From positions 124,001 to 188,000 of the forward strand of contig VWRR01000010.1 of the NCBI GenBank assembly GCA_013995675.1: 64,000 nucleotides of DNA, written 5' to 3'. This DNA is from Cyanidiococcus yangmingshanensis. Lineage: Eukaryota; Rhodophyta; Bangiophyceae; Cyanidiales; Cyanidiaceae. The position numbers and the translations under genes were made by a program. The notes below the pieces were generated by a model. The model was not told the origin of the DNA, did no database searches, and saw only the letters and a program-made list of their open reading frames with translations. This document shows, in pieces, positions 1-12,287 of this stretch (within the stretch, counting starts at the first letter, position 1; each line of letters begins with the position of its first letter).

Positions 1-3000
1 CATCTGGGGGAAGAGTTGGCACTCGGCGCGAATTTTTGCCGACGACTCGTCTGCGGTGGGCTCACTCGCCGCAGTCATTATATCGTATGCGCAAGTGGCC
101 AGCTCTTGGCTCGCCACCGAAACCATTCTTTTCCAGGCCGAACGGCAAAGCGCGAGACGTTTCTGCAAAATGGCGCGAGCCAAGCGGGTCAATGCCTGGA
201 ATCCATGCGTCATTGCTCGAACAATAGCTCTGATGTAGGTCCACGGAGCGACAGCGACAACTCGTGGGATGCCAGCGAGCGGATCTGGTGCGTCAGGAGC
301 CTCGCATTCCCGACCCGGCGTTCGAGCAGCCAGACGGGAGCCGTTTTCGACTCCGTTGCCGCAGGCGATCATGGTCATCAGGGCGAGTGCCCGGGCCCAG
401 TCGGTCCAAACGCCAGCCAAGTGGCGAGTGAAATCTTTCGGTTCCGAAGAAGCTTCACAAAAGCGACTCCCTCGATCAACGAGCCAGTCGAAGTGTTGCG
501 ACCACGTCTGCATCTGTAGGACGAAGAGTCGCATCACGTTCCAGTCGGGTCCTGAGGTTGCCGTCCAGGTCTGTATGATTTGTGACGCTATCGAGGTTAT
601 TGTCTGATGGCTGTACCACGATGTTCGAGGTAGGGATGAACGCAGCGCTGCTCGGAAGAGGAGTCGAAGGTCGCTGCCTGCTGGCAGCAGGTGGCGAATC
701 GCTGGATGGACAGGCAGCTTCTTCGACGCTGAAACACATCTGCGAACGCGGTTCCAAACCGAGGCGTCCCAGCACAGCTCAGTCATTTCGGTTGCAGCGA
801 CCGCTGACATGGGGGAGCGCAGCGTGTCCAACAGAATAGCGCCCGCCGAGCAGGTTGACCATCGCTCGGTTTCCAGACCGCGCATTAGGGCTCGTTCAGC
901 ACATTGCTGTAGTGAGCGCAGCAGGGCGTCATCGAGCGGCGACGGATCCGACCCTCGATCGCCAACTGCACAGGCGTCCGCGAGCATCTGGCCAGCAGCG
1001 GCACACTGGAGTGAGTACAAAGCAAGCACGGAAAGCAAGTGAATTGTTTCCGCATGCGGTTCAGGGAGCGGCGTATCACAGAGCTGTAGGAGCGCGTTCA
1101 CCAATGGAATCAGTAAGGGTGTTAAGACAAGAGGCTCTCGAACGAGCAGCAGTCTTCGAAGCGTGATCAGCGCGAGGACCATGTCCTCTGGGGCTGCAGC
1201 GCCGTTACAAACGGTTGCCGTGAGCGATTCGAGCGTTTCCTTCAGTGCCCGAACCGGGATTCGATCCGAATGAGGGAGCTCTGCCGCACTCGTTTCATCT
1301 CTGCACAAGGTATGCGGGCGACTGGGCGACGTCTTGCCTCCTCGTTTCTGAGGAGGATCCATTGATTTGCTCTGCGCCTTCATGGTGTCGCTACCGAAAA
1401 AGTTCTGCTCGACCTCGCCGCCGATATGACGCCAGATCATGAGTGGATCACCGAGTCGCTGCTCCACTCGCTGATGCAACCGGATCAACGAATTGCGAAG
1501 AGCGCGGGAGCAAGGCCAGTGGTTTTGCGTCGAAGGGTCGGGTGCATTCACGAGCGTCGACGCGATCAGGGCTGGCGACGGTTGTTGCTCGCATTGTTCG
1601 CTGTGAACTCGCCACTCCTCGTTTGGATGCTGCTCCAAAGGCGGTTGGCAGGCCTGTGACGACTCGGGCTCGCCAAGCTTGGCCCCAAAGTCGCCTGAAC
1701 TGCCGTTTTGGTTGCCCTCATGGGCGATTGTCGGGACGGCGTGCCAGCTGTATCCAGCCTCATGGATGCTCGTTGCATAAAGCTCATCGAAGCTTGGATT
1801 CGAGCACGCCCTCTGGATGCTATTCGCTGGAGATTCGACAACATGACTCTGCGGATCTGAATCCATTCCACAGGAAGGCATCGCCAAAACGGCTTCTGTT
1901 CTGTGCTTATGAGCCGGGTGCGCTTTCTCGCGATGAGTGTGTGGCCATACCAGCAGAGCAGTCTCGATGGTGTCCAGCAAACTGAGGAGCACGCGACGAT
2001 CGGTGTCGTCTAGGGGCTCGTCTGCAGTATCCGCGGGCACATCGAAATGATCGAGATCCATCTTACTTAACCGGTGCACACACTCCATGAATGTTTCTGT
2101 ATCATGGGCGATACCAACGATGCAGAGCAAGCTTGGCAGGTCATCTTCGATCCAGACACGGCCTAGATGCAATGGTAGCGCGGTTGGGGCCTCTTGCGGA
2201 CCCCACGGCGTCACGAAAAAGGTCCGGCGGATATGTGCTCGCACCAGGTCTAGAACAGCGGGCGGCAATCCACTCGCCTCGGCACCCTTGATCGTTGATT
2301 CGTACCATGCACGACGAGCGGGCGCTGATGCACTCTCCAGGATGCGAAATGACAAGCGAGACACCTCGTTAAGGATATCTTCGGGCGCGCGTCCCCATGC
2401 CCACTGTTGCGGTATCGACGCCGTATCTTTCTTGTTGTGCTGATTTTGATTCATAATGAGCGCTGGTATCGACGCTAGTGCTCTTGCCGCATGAATCTCT
2501 TTCGTGTCTGATGTCTGAAACAGCGCCTTGCGACACTGATAAATAGCTTTCTCAATGAGTTCAGGGCAGTGCCGCATGAGAGGACCCAGAGCAGGTACCG
2601 TCTCCGGGCATAGAATGCGCTCTTTCACAAATTGTCGATTTCTCTCTGCCAAGAAGGCTATTGGTTGCGACGCACTGGCGGCAGCCAAAAACCGTAACCA
2701 AGACGCCTTGTGTAGTCGTAATGCAGGTGCGGCAGCGATTCTCTCCAGGACTTGAGAAGCCACAAGATTCCGTATGGCACTTTTCGCTGCAGCATCCACT
2801 GTAAAGAGCGACCAATCTGCAACAGGCCATGATACGTCAGCATCCAAGCAGGTGACTACAAGGTCCAGAGCCGGAGCAACGTATGCCTCTCTCTTCGTTG
2901 TGAGGGACACCAACGCTCCAATAGGAGACGCCGGCCTCTGGAGACCAGGAAAAGGAAATGTTGTTCGAAGCGCTTCCATCGAGTCCGCAAAGTACTGCCG

Positions 3001-3981
3001 AACTGTTCTCAGAAATACTTGTTTGCAAGATGATTGAACAGACGGCATGCTTGTCACCAGCAAGAAGAGCGCCGTCCCTGTGTCCTGATGCCAAAGTGGA
3101 TGCGGTTGCCCGGGGTCAAGTGCCATGCGCATGAGCTCCTTGGCGTAACGCACATCACGTCGCAGCGCCAACTCCAGCACCGAGGATGGAATCTCAGGCC
3201 GATCACGAGACATGAGGCAGGCGAGCGCCTCCAGACGCAGGGCGCGCGGCGTTCCGCAGAGCAGCAGCAATGGTTGCCAGGCTGCTACCAGCGCCGGTGA
3301 CAAGCGCTGTCGAGCTCGCATGGCCGTCATAGCTCTGCGTGCCACGCAGCTCTTGATACGAACATTTGCTGGTGACTCTCGGACCAAGGCCAGCCATTCA
3401 TCAGCGGGAAGTAGCCAACGTTCATGAAAGCTCGATTCGGTCGCTTGCGCGAGCCACCCGCCTACAGCCTCTTCAGAGGGCGGCCACGAGCTCTGCTGCA
3501 TCGGATCCACTGGTTTGTCGTTCCATGCAGAGGTCTCCGAGCATCGGTCAGCAATGGGATGAATGTCGTCGTCCACCATACAATCGTCGTTCAGATCATG
3601 GTTCAGGCCGGTCAATCCCTCTGATTCACAGTCAGACGGAGGCACCAAACAGCGTCTCTGTCGTGGGCGCTTCTGCCTCGCTTCTTTCGGGAGCGAATTG
3701 ACGGGCCCCTCGCCAGGAAACGAGCCATAGCCCAGGTCCAGAACAACTGCACAGATCAGTCGCCGCAGCGAGCTGGTCAAAGGTAGCGTAAACGAACCTG
3801 AGGTCGCTCGCGGCACCACAGTCTCACAGATGACTCGCAACAGGGCAGTAGCCTCCTCTGCCTTAGAGTGCTCAATCGAGGCCTCAAGAGAGGCCCAGTC
3901 GGATGGTTCAGTCACGTCTGTGCCCCCCAGCAGCGTCCGCTGGAGGAGCGCTCGAAACTTCACCACGAGTGCTGTAACCAT
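1..3981 (-). CDS. Giant helical-repeat protein, C-terminus outside window (weak FANCD2-like)
   Basis: I do not firmly recognise this gene. One minus-strand frame is open without a stop for 1327 codons, from an ATG at 3981 to the left edge; an in-frame TAG lies a few codons upstream of that ATG. The protein is rich in Leu, Ala and Arg, with many amphipathic helices and no obvious catalytic motif, signal peptide or membrane segment, which suggests an ARM/HEAT-type solenoid. Around residues 605-675 the stretches IEDDLPSLLCIVG and RRVLLSLLDTIETALL resemble, in order and spacing, the region of Fanconi anaemia protein FANCD2 that reads LEDLPVIIKFIL and, about 80 residues on, ILLFDVIKSAI. I could not extend that match to the monoubiquitination site or to later regions, so the identity is tentative; FANCI or an unrelated solenoid remains possible. 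There are no frame breaks over 4 kb, unlike several neighbours. Confidence 0.8.
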   Translation of the reverse strand, partial: MVTALVVKFRALLQRTLLGGTDVTEPSDWASLEASIEHSKAEEATALLRVICETVVPRATSGSFTLPLTSSLRRLICAVVLDLGYGSFPGEGPVNSLPKEARQKRPRQRRCLVPPSDCESEGLTGLNHDLNDDCMVDDDIHPIADRCSETSAWNDKPVDPMQQSSWPPSEEAVGGWLAQATESSFHERWLLPADEWLALVRESPANVRIKSCVARRAMTAMRARQRLSPALVAAWQPLLLLCGTPRALRLEALACLMSRDRPEIPSSVLELALRRDVRYAKELMRMALDPGQPHPLWHQDTGTALFLLVTSMPSVQSSCKQVFLRTVRQYFADSMEALRTTFPFPGLQRPASPIGALVSLTTKREAYVAPALDLVVTCLDADVSWPVADWSLFTVDAAAKSAIRNLVASQVLERIAAAPALRLHKASWLRFLAAASASQPIAFLAERNRQFVKERILCPETVPALGPLMRHCPELIEKAIYQCRKALFQTSDTKEIHAARALASIPALIMNQNQHNKKDTASIPQQWAWGRAPEDILNEVSRLSFRILESASAPARRAWYESTIKGAEASGLPPAVLDLVRAHIRRTFFVTPWGPQEAPTALPLHLGRVWIEDDLPSLLCIVGIAHDTETFMECVHRLSKMDLDHFDVPADTADEPLDDTDRRVLLSLLDTIETALLVWPHTHREKAHPAHKHRTEAVLAMPSCGMDSDPQSHVVESPANSIQRACSNPSFDELYATSIHEAGYSWHAVPTIAHEGNQNGSSGDFGAKLGEPESSQACQPPLEQHPNEEWRVHSEQCEQQPSPALIASTLVNAPDPSTQNHWPCSRALRNSLIRLHQRVEQRLGDPLMIWRHIGGEVEQNFFGSDTMKAQSKSMDPPQKRGGKTSPSRPHTLCRDETSAAELPHSDRIPVRALKETLESLTATVCNGAAAPEDMVLALITLRRLLLVREPLVLTPLLIPLVNALLQLCDTPLPEPHAETIHLLSVLALYSLQCAAAGQMLADACAVGDRGSDPSPLDDALLRSLQQCAERALMRGLETERWSTCSAGAILLDTLRSPMSAVAATEMTELCWDASVWNRVRRCVSASKKLPVHPAIRHLLPAGSDLRLLFRAALRSSLPRTSWYSHQTITSIASQIIQTWTATSGPDWNVMRLFVLQMQTWSQHFDWLVDRGSRFCEASSEPKDFTRHLAGVWTDWARALALMTMIACGNGVENGSRLAARTPGRECEAPDAPDPLAGIPRVVAVAPWTYIRAIVRAMTHGFQALTRLARAILQKRLALCRSAWKRMVSVASQELATCAYDIMTAASEPTADESSAKIRAECQLFPQM

Positions 3982-4668
3982 GTTTTGATGCTTGCAGAAC
4001 TACCCAACGACCGCCTCTTGAACAAAGCAGAACAGGATCAATATCTATTTAGAACTCGAACGCAGTTCTGTCTTGCACACGCTGCAGAACACGCACGCAC
4101 GAAACTCTATGCACGCACATACGCACGTATGCGTGTACACGCACACGTCGACAGCGCACACCGGTCTCGTCGTCACGCTCTATCGGCAGTGTCGGAGTCA
4201 CAGAACGCAACACACGCATCGCGTGCGTGCGGAGACAGCGAATCCCGCCAAGCGCAGCTGCGTGCAGGACAGCGCACGCTTGTCGCGGCCAGAGGGCAGC
4301 GCGCACTCGTATTGCAGCGCGTCTTCAGGGGGCTCTATGTGGCCACTCTACGCATCTGAACCGAGTCGATCTCTACAATGCACCCTGAGGCATGTTTCGT
4401 TTATCTGAGGCTGTGATACGCTGTCTTGTCAATCGGCAGGACTCATACCGTCAAAGCGGCCGAAGATAGCTACCGAAAGAGGCGCCAGTCTCAGTTGTAC
4501 TGTGTTCAGCGTCGAGTTTTCATTGCTTTCGGGATTGGTCGGACCTGCCAGCCATCTGGCGGCGGAGGATACTTCGACGCCCGTGCAGTGCTCAGAAATC
4601 GTTCATTCGGCGCTGATCTACACTATGTTTCGGAACCAGGTCAGTCCGTGTCGTTACGGTTTATGTCA
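3982..4668. other. Intergenic: 5' region of the giant gene and 3' flank of EF-G
   Basis: No supported gene. It contains a stretch of alternating purine-pyrimidine sequence rich in CACGCA/TGCGTG at about 4,075-4,165, just upstream of the giant minus-strand gene. Short open frames on both strands overlap each other and look like chance. Confidence 0.6.
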
Positions 4669-6982
4669 TTACTTCTTCGTTGTGCGTCCGCTACCGAATT
4701 TTTCCATGAGCTCCTTCTCAATGTTTGGCGGCACTGGCTCATACTTCTCGAAGAACATGGTATAGTTGGCGCGGCCTTTGCTCATGCTGCGCAATGCGGA
4801 AACGTATTGGAACATTTCCGAAAGCTGGTACTAGCGCTTTCACAACTTTGAGGGCGCCTCGATCGCCAATCTCGTTGATGATACCCCGTCGCGAGTTGAT
4901 GTCGCCAACAACGTTGCTTAGATATTCTTCGGGTGTGGTTACCTCGAGGCGCATGATGGGCTCCATGATGCGAGGCTTACAACGAGGGATACCCTCACGG
5001 AATGCGGCGCGCGTGGCAATCTCGAATGCGAGCACCGAAGAGTCCACCTCGTGATACGCACCATCGATCAAGCGGGCCTTGAGTCCCAGGAGCGGTGCCC
5101 CAATGAGCACGCCGCTAGACATTTCCGACTCTAGCGCTTTCGTGATTCCAACGAAAAATTCCTTGGGCACAGAACCACCCTTGATCTCCGAGACAAAGAT
5201 GAAATCCTCCCCGCTGGCAGCCTCTTCAGGGGACAGCGGCTCGAAGATAATCTTGACCCGAGCGAACTGGCCGCTGCCGCCGGTCTGCTTTTTGTGCGTA
5301 TGGTCGATTTCTCCTCGCAGGGTAATGCATTCTCGATACGCAACTTGGGGCGCACCCACTTTGCAATCGACCTTGAATTCGCGCTTCATGCGGTCCACAA
5401 TGATTTCCAAGTGCAGTTCGCCCATGCCAGAGATGATGGTTTGTCCGGTTTCTTCATCCCGTTTGAAGCGGAAAGACGGATCCTCCGAAGCAAGCTTCGT
5501 GAGCGCGACGCCCATCTTTTCGTTGTCGGCTTTGCTGGCAGCCTCCACAGCGACAGAGATGACGGGCTCTGGGAAGACCATCCGTTCAAGCACCACGGGG
5601 TTGTCAACATCGCACAGGGTATCACCGGTGGTCGTGTCTTTCAGACCAGCGATAGCCACAATGTCGCCCGAGCGAGCGGTCTCAACATCCTTGCGCTCGT
5701 CGGCATGCATCTGCAGCAGTCGCCCAATCCGCTCCTTGTTGTTCTTTGTTGGATTCAGGACCGTATCCCCCTTCCTGATCACACCCGAATAGACTCTACA
5801 AAAGGTCAGCGTTCCAACAAAAGGATCCGTAAGCACCTTGAACGCCAATGCGGAGAAGGGTTCTCGGTCACTGGTTGCGCGGTAGATTTCCTTGGCCCCG
5901 TCGACGGAGACCCCACGCACATGCTCTACATCAAGGGGCGATGGCAAGTAGTCTGTGACCGCATCGAGGAGCGTCTGAACACCTTTGTTCTTAAATGCTG
6001 AGCCGCAAAGCACGGGCACAAATTGGATCTTGCAGGTGCCCTTGCGAATAAGCGCTCGCAACTCATCTTCGGTAAACTCTTGCCCTTCGAGGTACTTTTC
6101 CAGCGCCTTTTCGTCCGTTTCAGCGACAGTCTCAATGAGTTTCTCGCGCCATTCCTGCGCTTGCGCCTTCAATGACTCCCGAATAGGTCGGCGCTCGTAT
6201 TTGGCCCCAAAATCATCTCCGAGCCAAACGACCTCCTCCATGGCCACCAGGTCAACAATGCCCTCGAACGCCGATTCTGAACCTATCGGCAGCTGAATGA
6301 CTGCCGGGACGGCATTCAGCTGCTTGCGAATTTCGTCAACGCAACGGTAAAACTCCGCTCCTGTGCGGTCCATTTTGTTAATGAAACAAATTCGAGGCAC
6401 TCGATACCGATCTGCTTGACGCCAAACTGTCTCTGATTGCGGCTCCACTCCAGAGACCGCATCGAACACCGCAATGGCGCCATCAAGCACGCGCATCGAG
6501 CGCTCTACCTCGATCGTAAAGTCCACATGCCCCGGCGTGTCAATAATGTTGATCTGGTGGTCACGCCAAAAACACGTCGTCGCTGCTGACGTAATCGTAA
6601 TTCCCCGTTCACGTTCCTGATCCATATAGTCCATAACAGCAGTGCCTTCGTGAACCTCCCCAATTTTGTGCGTTATGCCGGTGTACAGCAGAATGCGTTC
6701 CGTCGTGGTCGTCTTACCAGCATCAATATGGGCAGCAATTCCGATATTCCGCACAGTTTCCAGGGGAACGACACGTGCAGCAACTTGTTCCTCGGTCGCG
6801 ACTGCCATGCGCACCGCAGACGTACCATAGCGCCTCGCGGGTCGTTGCAGCCAGCTGCGGAGCTGGGGCGTGAACGCCGACGGACGGGCCGAGACGAGCC
6901 GCCCCGGCCGCACCCCCGAAACGTTTCGTGAGACGCTCTTTACCGCAAAAGGTGCAGCATTAGGAGTCAAGTAAACAAACAT
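4669..6982 (-). CDS. Elongation factor G, plastid-targeted (or mitochondrial), one frame change near the 3' end
   Basis: EF-G is the GTPase that translocates peptidyl-tRNA on bacterial-type ribosomes. From the ATG at 6982 the protein begins [12 protein letters not shown], a plausible organelle transit peptide of about 60 residues; the frame is open 31 codons further up, but that longer start would bury the transit peptide. The G1 motif AHIDAGKT is at residues 84-91, followed by [12 protein letters not shown] and the C-terminal EF-G domains ([18 protein letters not shown]). The frame as read stops at 4739 after [10 protein letters not shown], but one base further the conserved ending resumes ([19 protein letters not shown], then [14 protein letters not shown]) and stops with TAA at 4669-4671. 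One extra base near 4,825 explains this. Corrected length is 770 residues, normal for organellar EF-G. The phytoene desaturase gene is divergent, 890 bp away. The plastid location is inferred from the leader. Confidence 0.95.
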
Positions 6983-7869
6983 GGTGATAATTAAGCAAAA
7001 GCTGCTCCAGAAGAGTCTACGCACGACCTCGACAAATACGTGACGCCTGAGACGTGCAGCGACAATCGCCACCACCGGTGGTGACGCAGTCTCGCCTGGG
7101 CCGGTGCCTCAGGCGACGGCGACGACGGCGGCGGCGGTGAAGGTCGCAAGCGCTCCGAGACGCAGCGATGGCGGCGCGCACTTCCCACAATCGATGCATC
7201 TGCGTGTGCGGCGTGAGGCCCTCGCCATCTCCCGGAACGCGCTCTGCTCGCTCCGTTCTCGGTGGGTGGCGTAGCGCGATGAATTTCGATCGTGGCCCCG
7301 CGCGCCGATTGGACGGCAACGACGCGATGGCGGACGAGATCTTCCGTCGCTGGGACCGCGATGGCTCATGGCGATTCTCCGCCGCTGGCGCGGGTCGGGC
7401 GCGGCGATGCCGTCTTGCGTTCCGGGCTCCCATCGCGCCACGAGCGGCAACCGCGCCGGCGTCGACGCCACAGCCATCCATTGGTGGAGATATGTCCAGC
7501 GATGTTTATTTCTGTTGCTTTTCTGCCGTCGACATGGCGTGACGCCATCGCGCGAATGCGACCGTCCCAGGCGAAGCCCGACGGAGGAGCCTGGCCTGTA
7601 AGGCGAGGCGGGATTGCTGCGATCGATCACAGCTGGTCATGACGGGACATCATGGACACTCGAGTGGCTGGCGGACCGATCCGATCACGCCGCTGATGAG
7701 AGATCCACTGGAATCACCAAGTCTCTATGCGCGTGTTATATTCATCGTGTCAAGCAGTTTCGGGCGTACTTTCTAGGGGCGGTTGTGGAGCGAGCAAGAG
7801 CGGTTAACTGAGTGCTCGAAGTTGCTTCTACCTGTGCGCTTGCAGAGTCAAAGGTACTTGTTATTGTGA
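6983..7869. other. Intergenic: divergent promoter region between EF-G and phytoene desaturase
   Basis: No supported gene. Overlapping Arg-rich open frames on both strands (the longest about 170 codons, minus) look like by-products of GC-rich sequence. Both flanking genes encode plastid-type proteins and are transcribed away from this stretch, so it probably carries both promoters. I see no clear TATA box. Confidence 0.6.
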
Positions 7870-9489
<1,620 letters not shown>

Positions 9490-10297
9490 ATATCTGATCA
9501 AATAGCAGTGGCTGTAACGTACCTTAGAACAATGGATCTGGGCGAATCGTTCGTTCCGATCAACCGCTGTGCCGCAGACTCGTCCTACAAAATGTTCGGG
9601 TTTAGCGGTGCATTGCGAGCGCGCTGTCCTATCGTGGACCTGTGCGCCATAAACAACCTTCCCGCAGCCGTCCAGCGCCAACAAGTCAAGTTCTCCGGAG
9701 TCGTCTCCACCAAGTCCCGACTGATGATGCGCCACAGGCAGGTGTAAGCCCTTTGTGCGAGCTGCATGTGTAAAAGGAGGCAGCGCAGTCCACAACCCAG
9801 AATGCTACCGAACCTTGCAATGCGAACGCGTCTTGTCGTCATCGCAAAGATCTCGCCTCCAGGACCGTATTTCTGCGGCCAACACATGAACGCAATCGCG
9901 ATTGCAGCGTTTACAGGTAATTGGCAGCCCTCCCGGTGACCAGACACATCAATAAAAGTTGCAGCAAATCACGCGTTCTACCAGTGCAGAAGACCAAATT
10001 TGGCACTATGTTCTGCTCGTTAAAGTTAAGATGGATGTATTGCTCGACAGCGCAAGTCGCCGCGGGTTTTCGTTTCGATGGTGACCAGCGTGTGACACGC
10101 GCACGGTTCTCTCGAAAACGCGTGGTTGCCGACTCATTCTGGAGCTTTCAAGAAACCGCTCCAATCTCCCAGACCTGTCCCCGAGAACAGGCGCTGAACA
10201 CATCCAACTCGTCCGGGTACACAATCGGGTTAGACGCCAAGAGCGGGAACGATGCAAACTAGTTTATGAGCACAGCACGTCACGTGTAGTCTCCCGC
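9490..10297. other. Intergenic, no supported gene
   Basis: Short overlapping open frames occur on both strands (about 115-120 codons at 9,448-9,947, minus). None has recognisable motifs. A 36-codon open stretch on the minus strand (about 10,153-10,263) reads like protein but has no start codon. It may be the 3' flank of both neighbouring genes, which converge here. Confidence 0.5.
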
Positions 10298-10871
10298 TCA
10301 ACTTCGAGTCTGCGACGCAGCTGCCCGCTGCTCTTGGAGAATCACCTTTTTCAGCTCCCGATACAGATGTTTCTTTTCTTCTCGCAGTCGAGCTTGCTCC
10401 TCTCGAAGAGACTGGACCAGGTCATCGGCGTCGGGGTCTGCCGCTGCTGTGGCGAGGCTCGTATCGCTCAGCTGATTCCGCACCGCTCCAATATCAACGG
10501 ACTCGTCTCCTGCAGGTAGCATCGACGGCGAGACAGCGAGTTCATCAGTAAAAGCTCCAGTCTTCGTTTGTTTGCAGCACGCCCAACCGCGCTTCGCGGT
10601 GGAGTCTCTCGGCGATAATCTCTTCAAACAACACCCACTCTTGCACTTGAGGTCCGAGGAAAGAATACATTCGAGGCTTACGTGCCGCATCGGAAGCGAA
10701 CCCCATCTCTTCTGCTGCATACAGAGGCCACTCTGTAGCCCTTTTACTGAAATTTCCGGTTCCTCGCCCAGTACTGAAAGTCGAACCAAGCAACCTGGCT
10801 CGGGTCCGTTTGAGGGAGCCAGACCCTTCAGCCGATGCCTCGAGGGCGAACACGACCGCCGTGTGTCTCAT
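10298..10871 (-). CDS. Hypothetical protein with C-terminal coiled coil; one frame change
   Basis: I do not recognise this protein. Starting at the ATG at 10871, the first frame reads about 107 residues (MRHTAVVFALEAS, ... MYSFLGPQVQEWVLFEEIIAERLH) and then stops. Shifting by one base at a run of four A on the plus strand (10,550-10,553) joins it to a frame that ends in a charged helix (SLREEQARLREEKKHLYRELKK, residues about 150-172) and stops at 10298. The corrected length is 190 residues. The Ser/Arg/Gly-rich first 50 residues could be an organelle leader. The heptad-like end suggests a coiled coil and so a protein partner. Convergent with phytoene desaturase. Confidence 0.55.
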
Positions 10872-11540
10872 GCGCGGCGTTCAAACAAACCCCTCTCTTG
10901 CTTGGATCGCTGGATCGTGCGCGGTTCCGTACAAAGACATCTGGATACAATTTCGCAAAGAAATGTGTGAGAAATGTAAAAATAGAGCTGAAGATATGAG
11001 GTTGCCTCCCTAGCTTTGACAGGAAATGTAAATAAAGAGGATCGACTCAAGACCTACGAGGATGGAGCCTGCTTTCCCGAGCGACCATTTCTTCAGCGGG
11101 ATCGTTGGCCCGAGAGGCACCAGAACCGTTCCTTCATGACCACTAGGTTGCGCTCGATTCTGAATTTGCTGAAACGGAGGCCCAGAAATGCAACGACAGG
11201 AATCATCAGGGAGCGTACCCGAATGTTTCCCTAAATCTGTGCTAGCCTCAGCAATCCACCCGGATCTAATCCTCTGGTCCTGTGCTGGGACGTAACATGG
11301 ACGGACTAGGTGCCGGTTGGCAACGCTTAAGAGACGGCTCGATGAAGCCACCATAGAGCTTCGCATCCGTGCACGGATCAGATATAAAGAGCGATACCGG
11401 AGCACGCATCGGTCTCTATCGCAAGCGACAAGCGATCGATTCTATATCGGTGCCGACACGGGCCATCGCATCGCCTTTATCGCAGTAGACCAGAGTAAGA
11501 ACAGGGCAATGATGTACGCCCAGGTTGCTGATCGCCGTTC
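10872..11540. other. Intergenic, weak minus-strand open frame only
   Basis: A 131-codon minus-strand frame (11,010-11,405) is present, with no recognisable motif and a shorter competing plus-strand frame (11,016-11,234). I cannot support either as a gene. A TATAAA at about 11,384 on the plus strand has no obvious gene behind it. Confidence 0.4.
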
Positions 11541-12138
11541 TTATTGACGAATCCGGTCGGGATCCCGAGCAACGACGACGGCAAACGTTTGATACATCCA
11601 GAAAAATCGACCAGAGCTTCGAAAGAACCGGTGCAGAGACCGATCACGATCGCACACCATGAAGAGATCTGTCGTCGCTGTGACTTTCAATCCGTACAGG
11701 TGCGGCAGCAATCGTCGTTTTTGGCAGCATCCCATGAGCGCAAGCTGATTCGGGTTTCTTTCGAAATCCCATGAGAAGGCGCCGAGCATGTTGACGGTCG
11801 CCCAGGGGCCCTTCAGCCAAGATGGTACTTTCCTGGACAAGCGTGATCCCTTCAGCAACGCGTCGGTGATCCCTCGGCGAAAAGATTCCGCGCAACGGAC
11901 GCGGGCGAACGGACACGCATCGTAGAAATCGCCCGATTTCTTCTTCAATGCGCGCACGTCCGCCACTAGTTGGTCGGCCCACCCTCGTCGAGCATCCATA
12001 TTTGGCGGGACACGTGTAGACGCGAACGCTGCGTTCCTGGCCAAGATATTTCGTCAAAAACAGACGCTCGAGACGCTTCCTCTGGATTCCCCAAACAGTG
12101 GTTAGAACGGACTGACACGGCCAGCTACGTGGCGTCAT
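11541..12138 (-). CDS. Possible hypothetical protein, low support; one frame change if real
   Basis: Two overlapping minus-strand frames, an ATG at 12138 and a second frame ending at 11541, would join into about 198 residues with one extra base somewhere between 12,000 and 12,050. The downstream part has a protein-like mix (GWADQLVADVRALKKK, SRKVPSWLKGPW, HRFFRSSGRFFWMYQTFAVV). No domain is recognised. It is divergent from the secreted Cys-rich gene A and its ATG is only 150 bp from that gene's start, so the two would share a promoter region. It may be chance. Confidence 0.25.
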
Positions 12139-12241
12139 CCAGCATCACAAACTGGGACACGTTGCGCGATATTCTTGGCGTTGTCTCATTGCTTGTTGTC
12201 GTGCAGACGCGTACAAAGTTAGTATCCCGCAGAAAGCTACT

Positions 12242-12248
12242 TATAAAA
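12242..12248 (+). promoter_or_regulatory. TATA box of secreted Cys-rich gene A
   Basis: The sequence TATAAAA is preceded by CTACT and followed by CCCGC. At the usual 25-30 bp spacing transcription would start near 12,270-12,278. That places an upstream ATG at 12,270 at or before the cap site and favours the ATG at 12,288, which is directly followed by a signal peptide. Confidence 0.5.
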
Positions 12249-12287
12249 CCCGCAAGAAAGCTATACAACATGTTGTGCAACACCCGC

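Noticed and set aside
7017-7630. 154- and 173-codon minus-strand frames between EF-G and PDS
   Set aside because: Arg/Ser-rich frames in GC-rich promoter DNA, mutually overlapping and without motifs.
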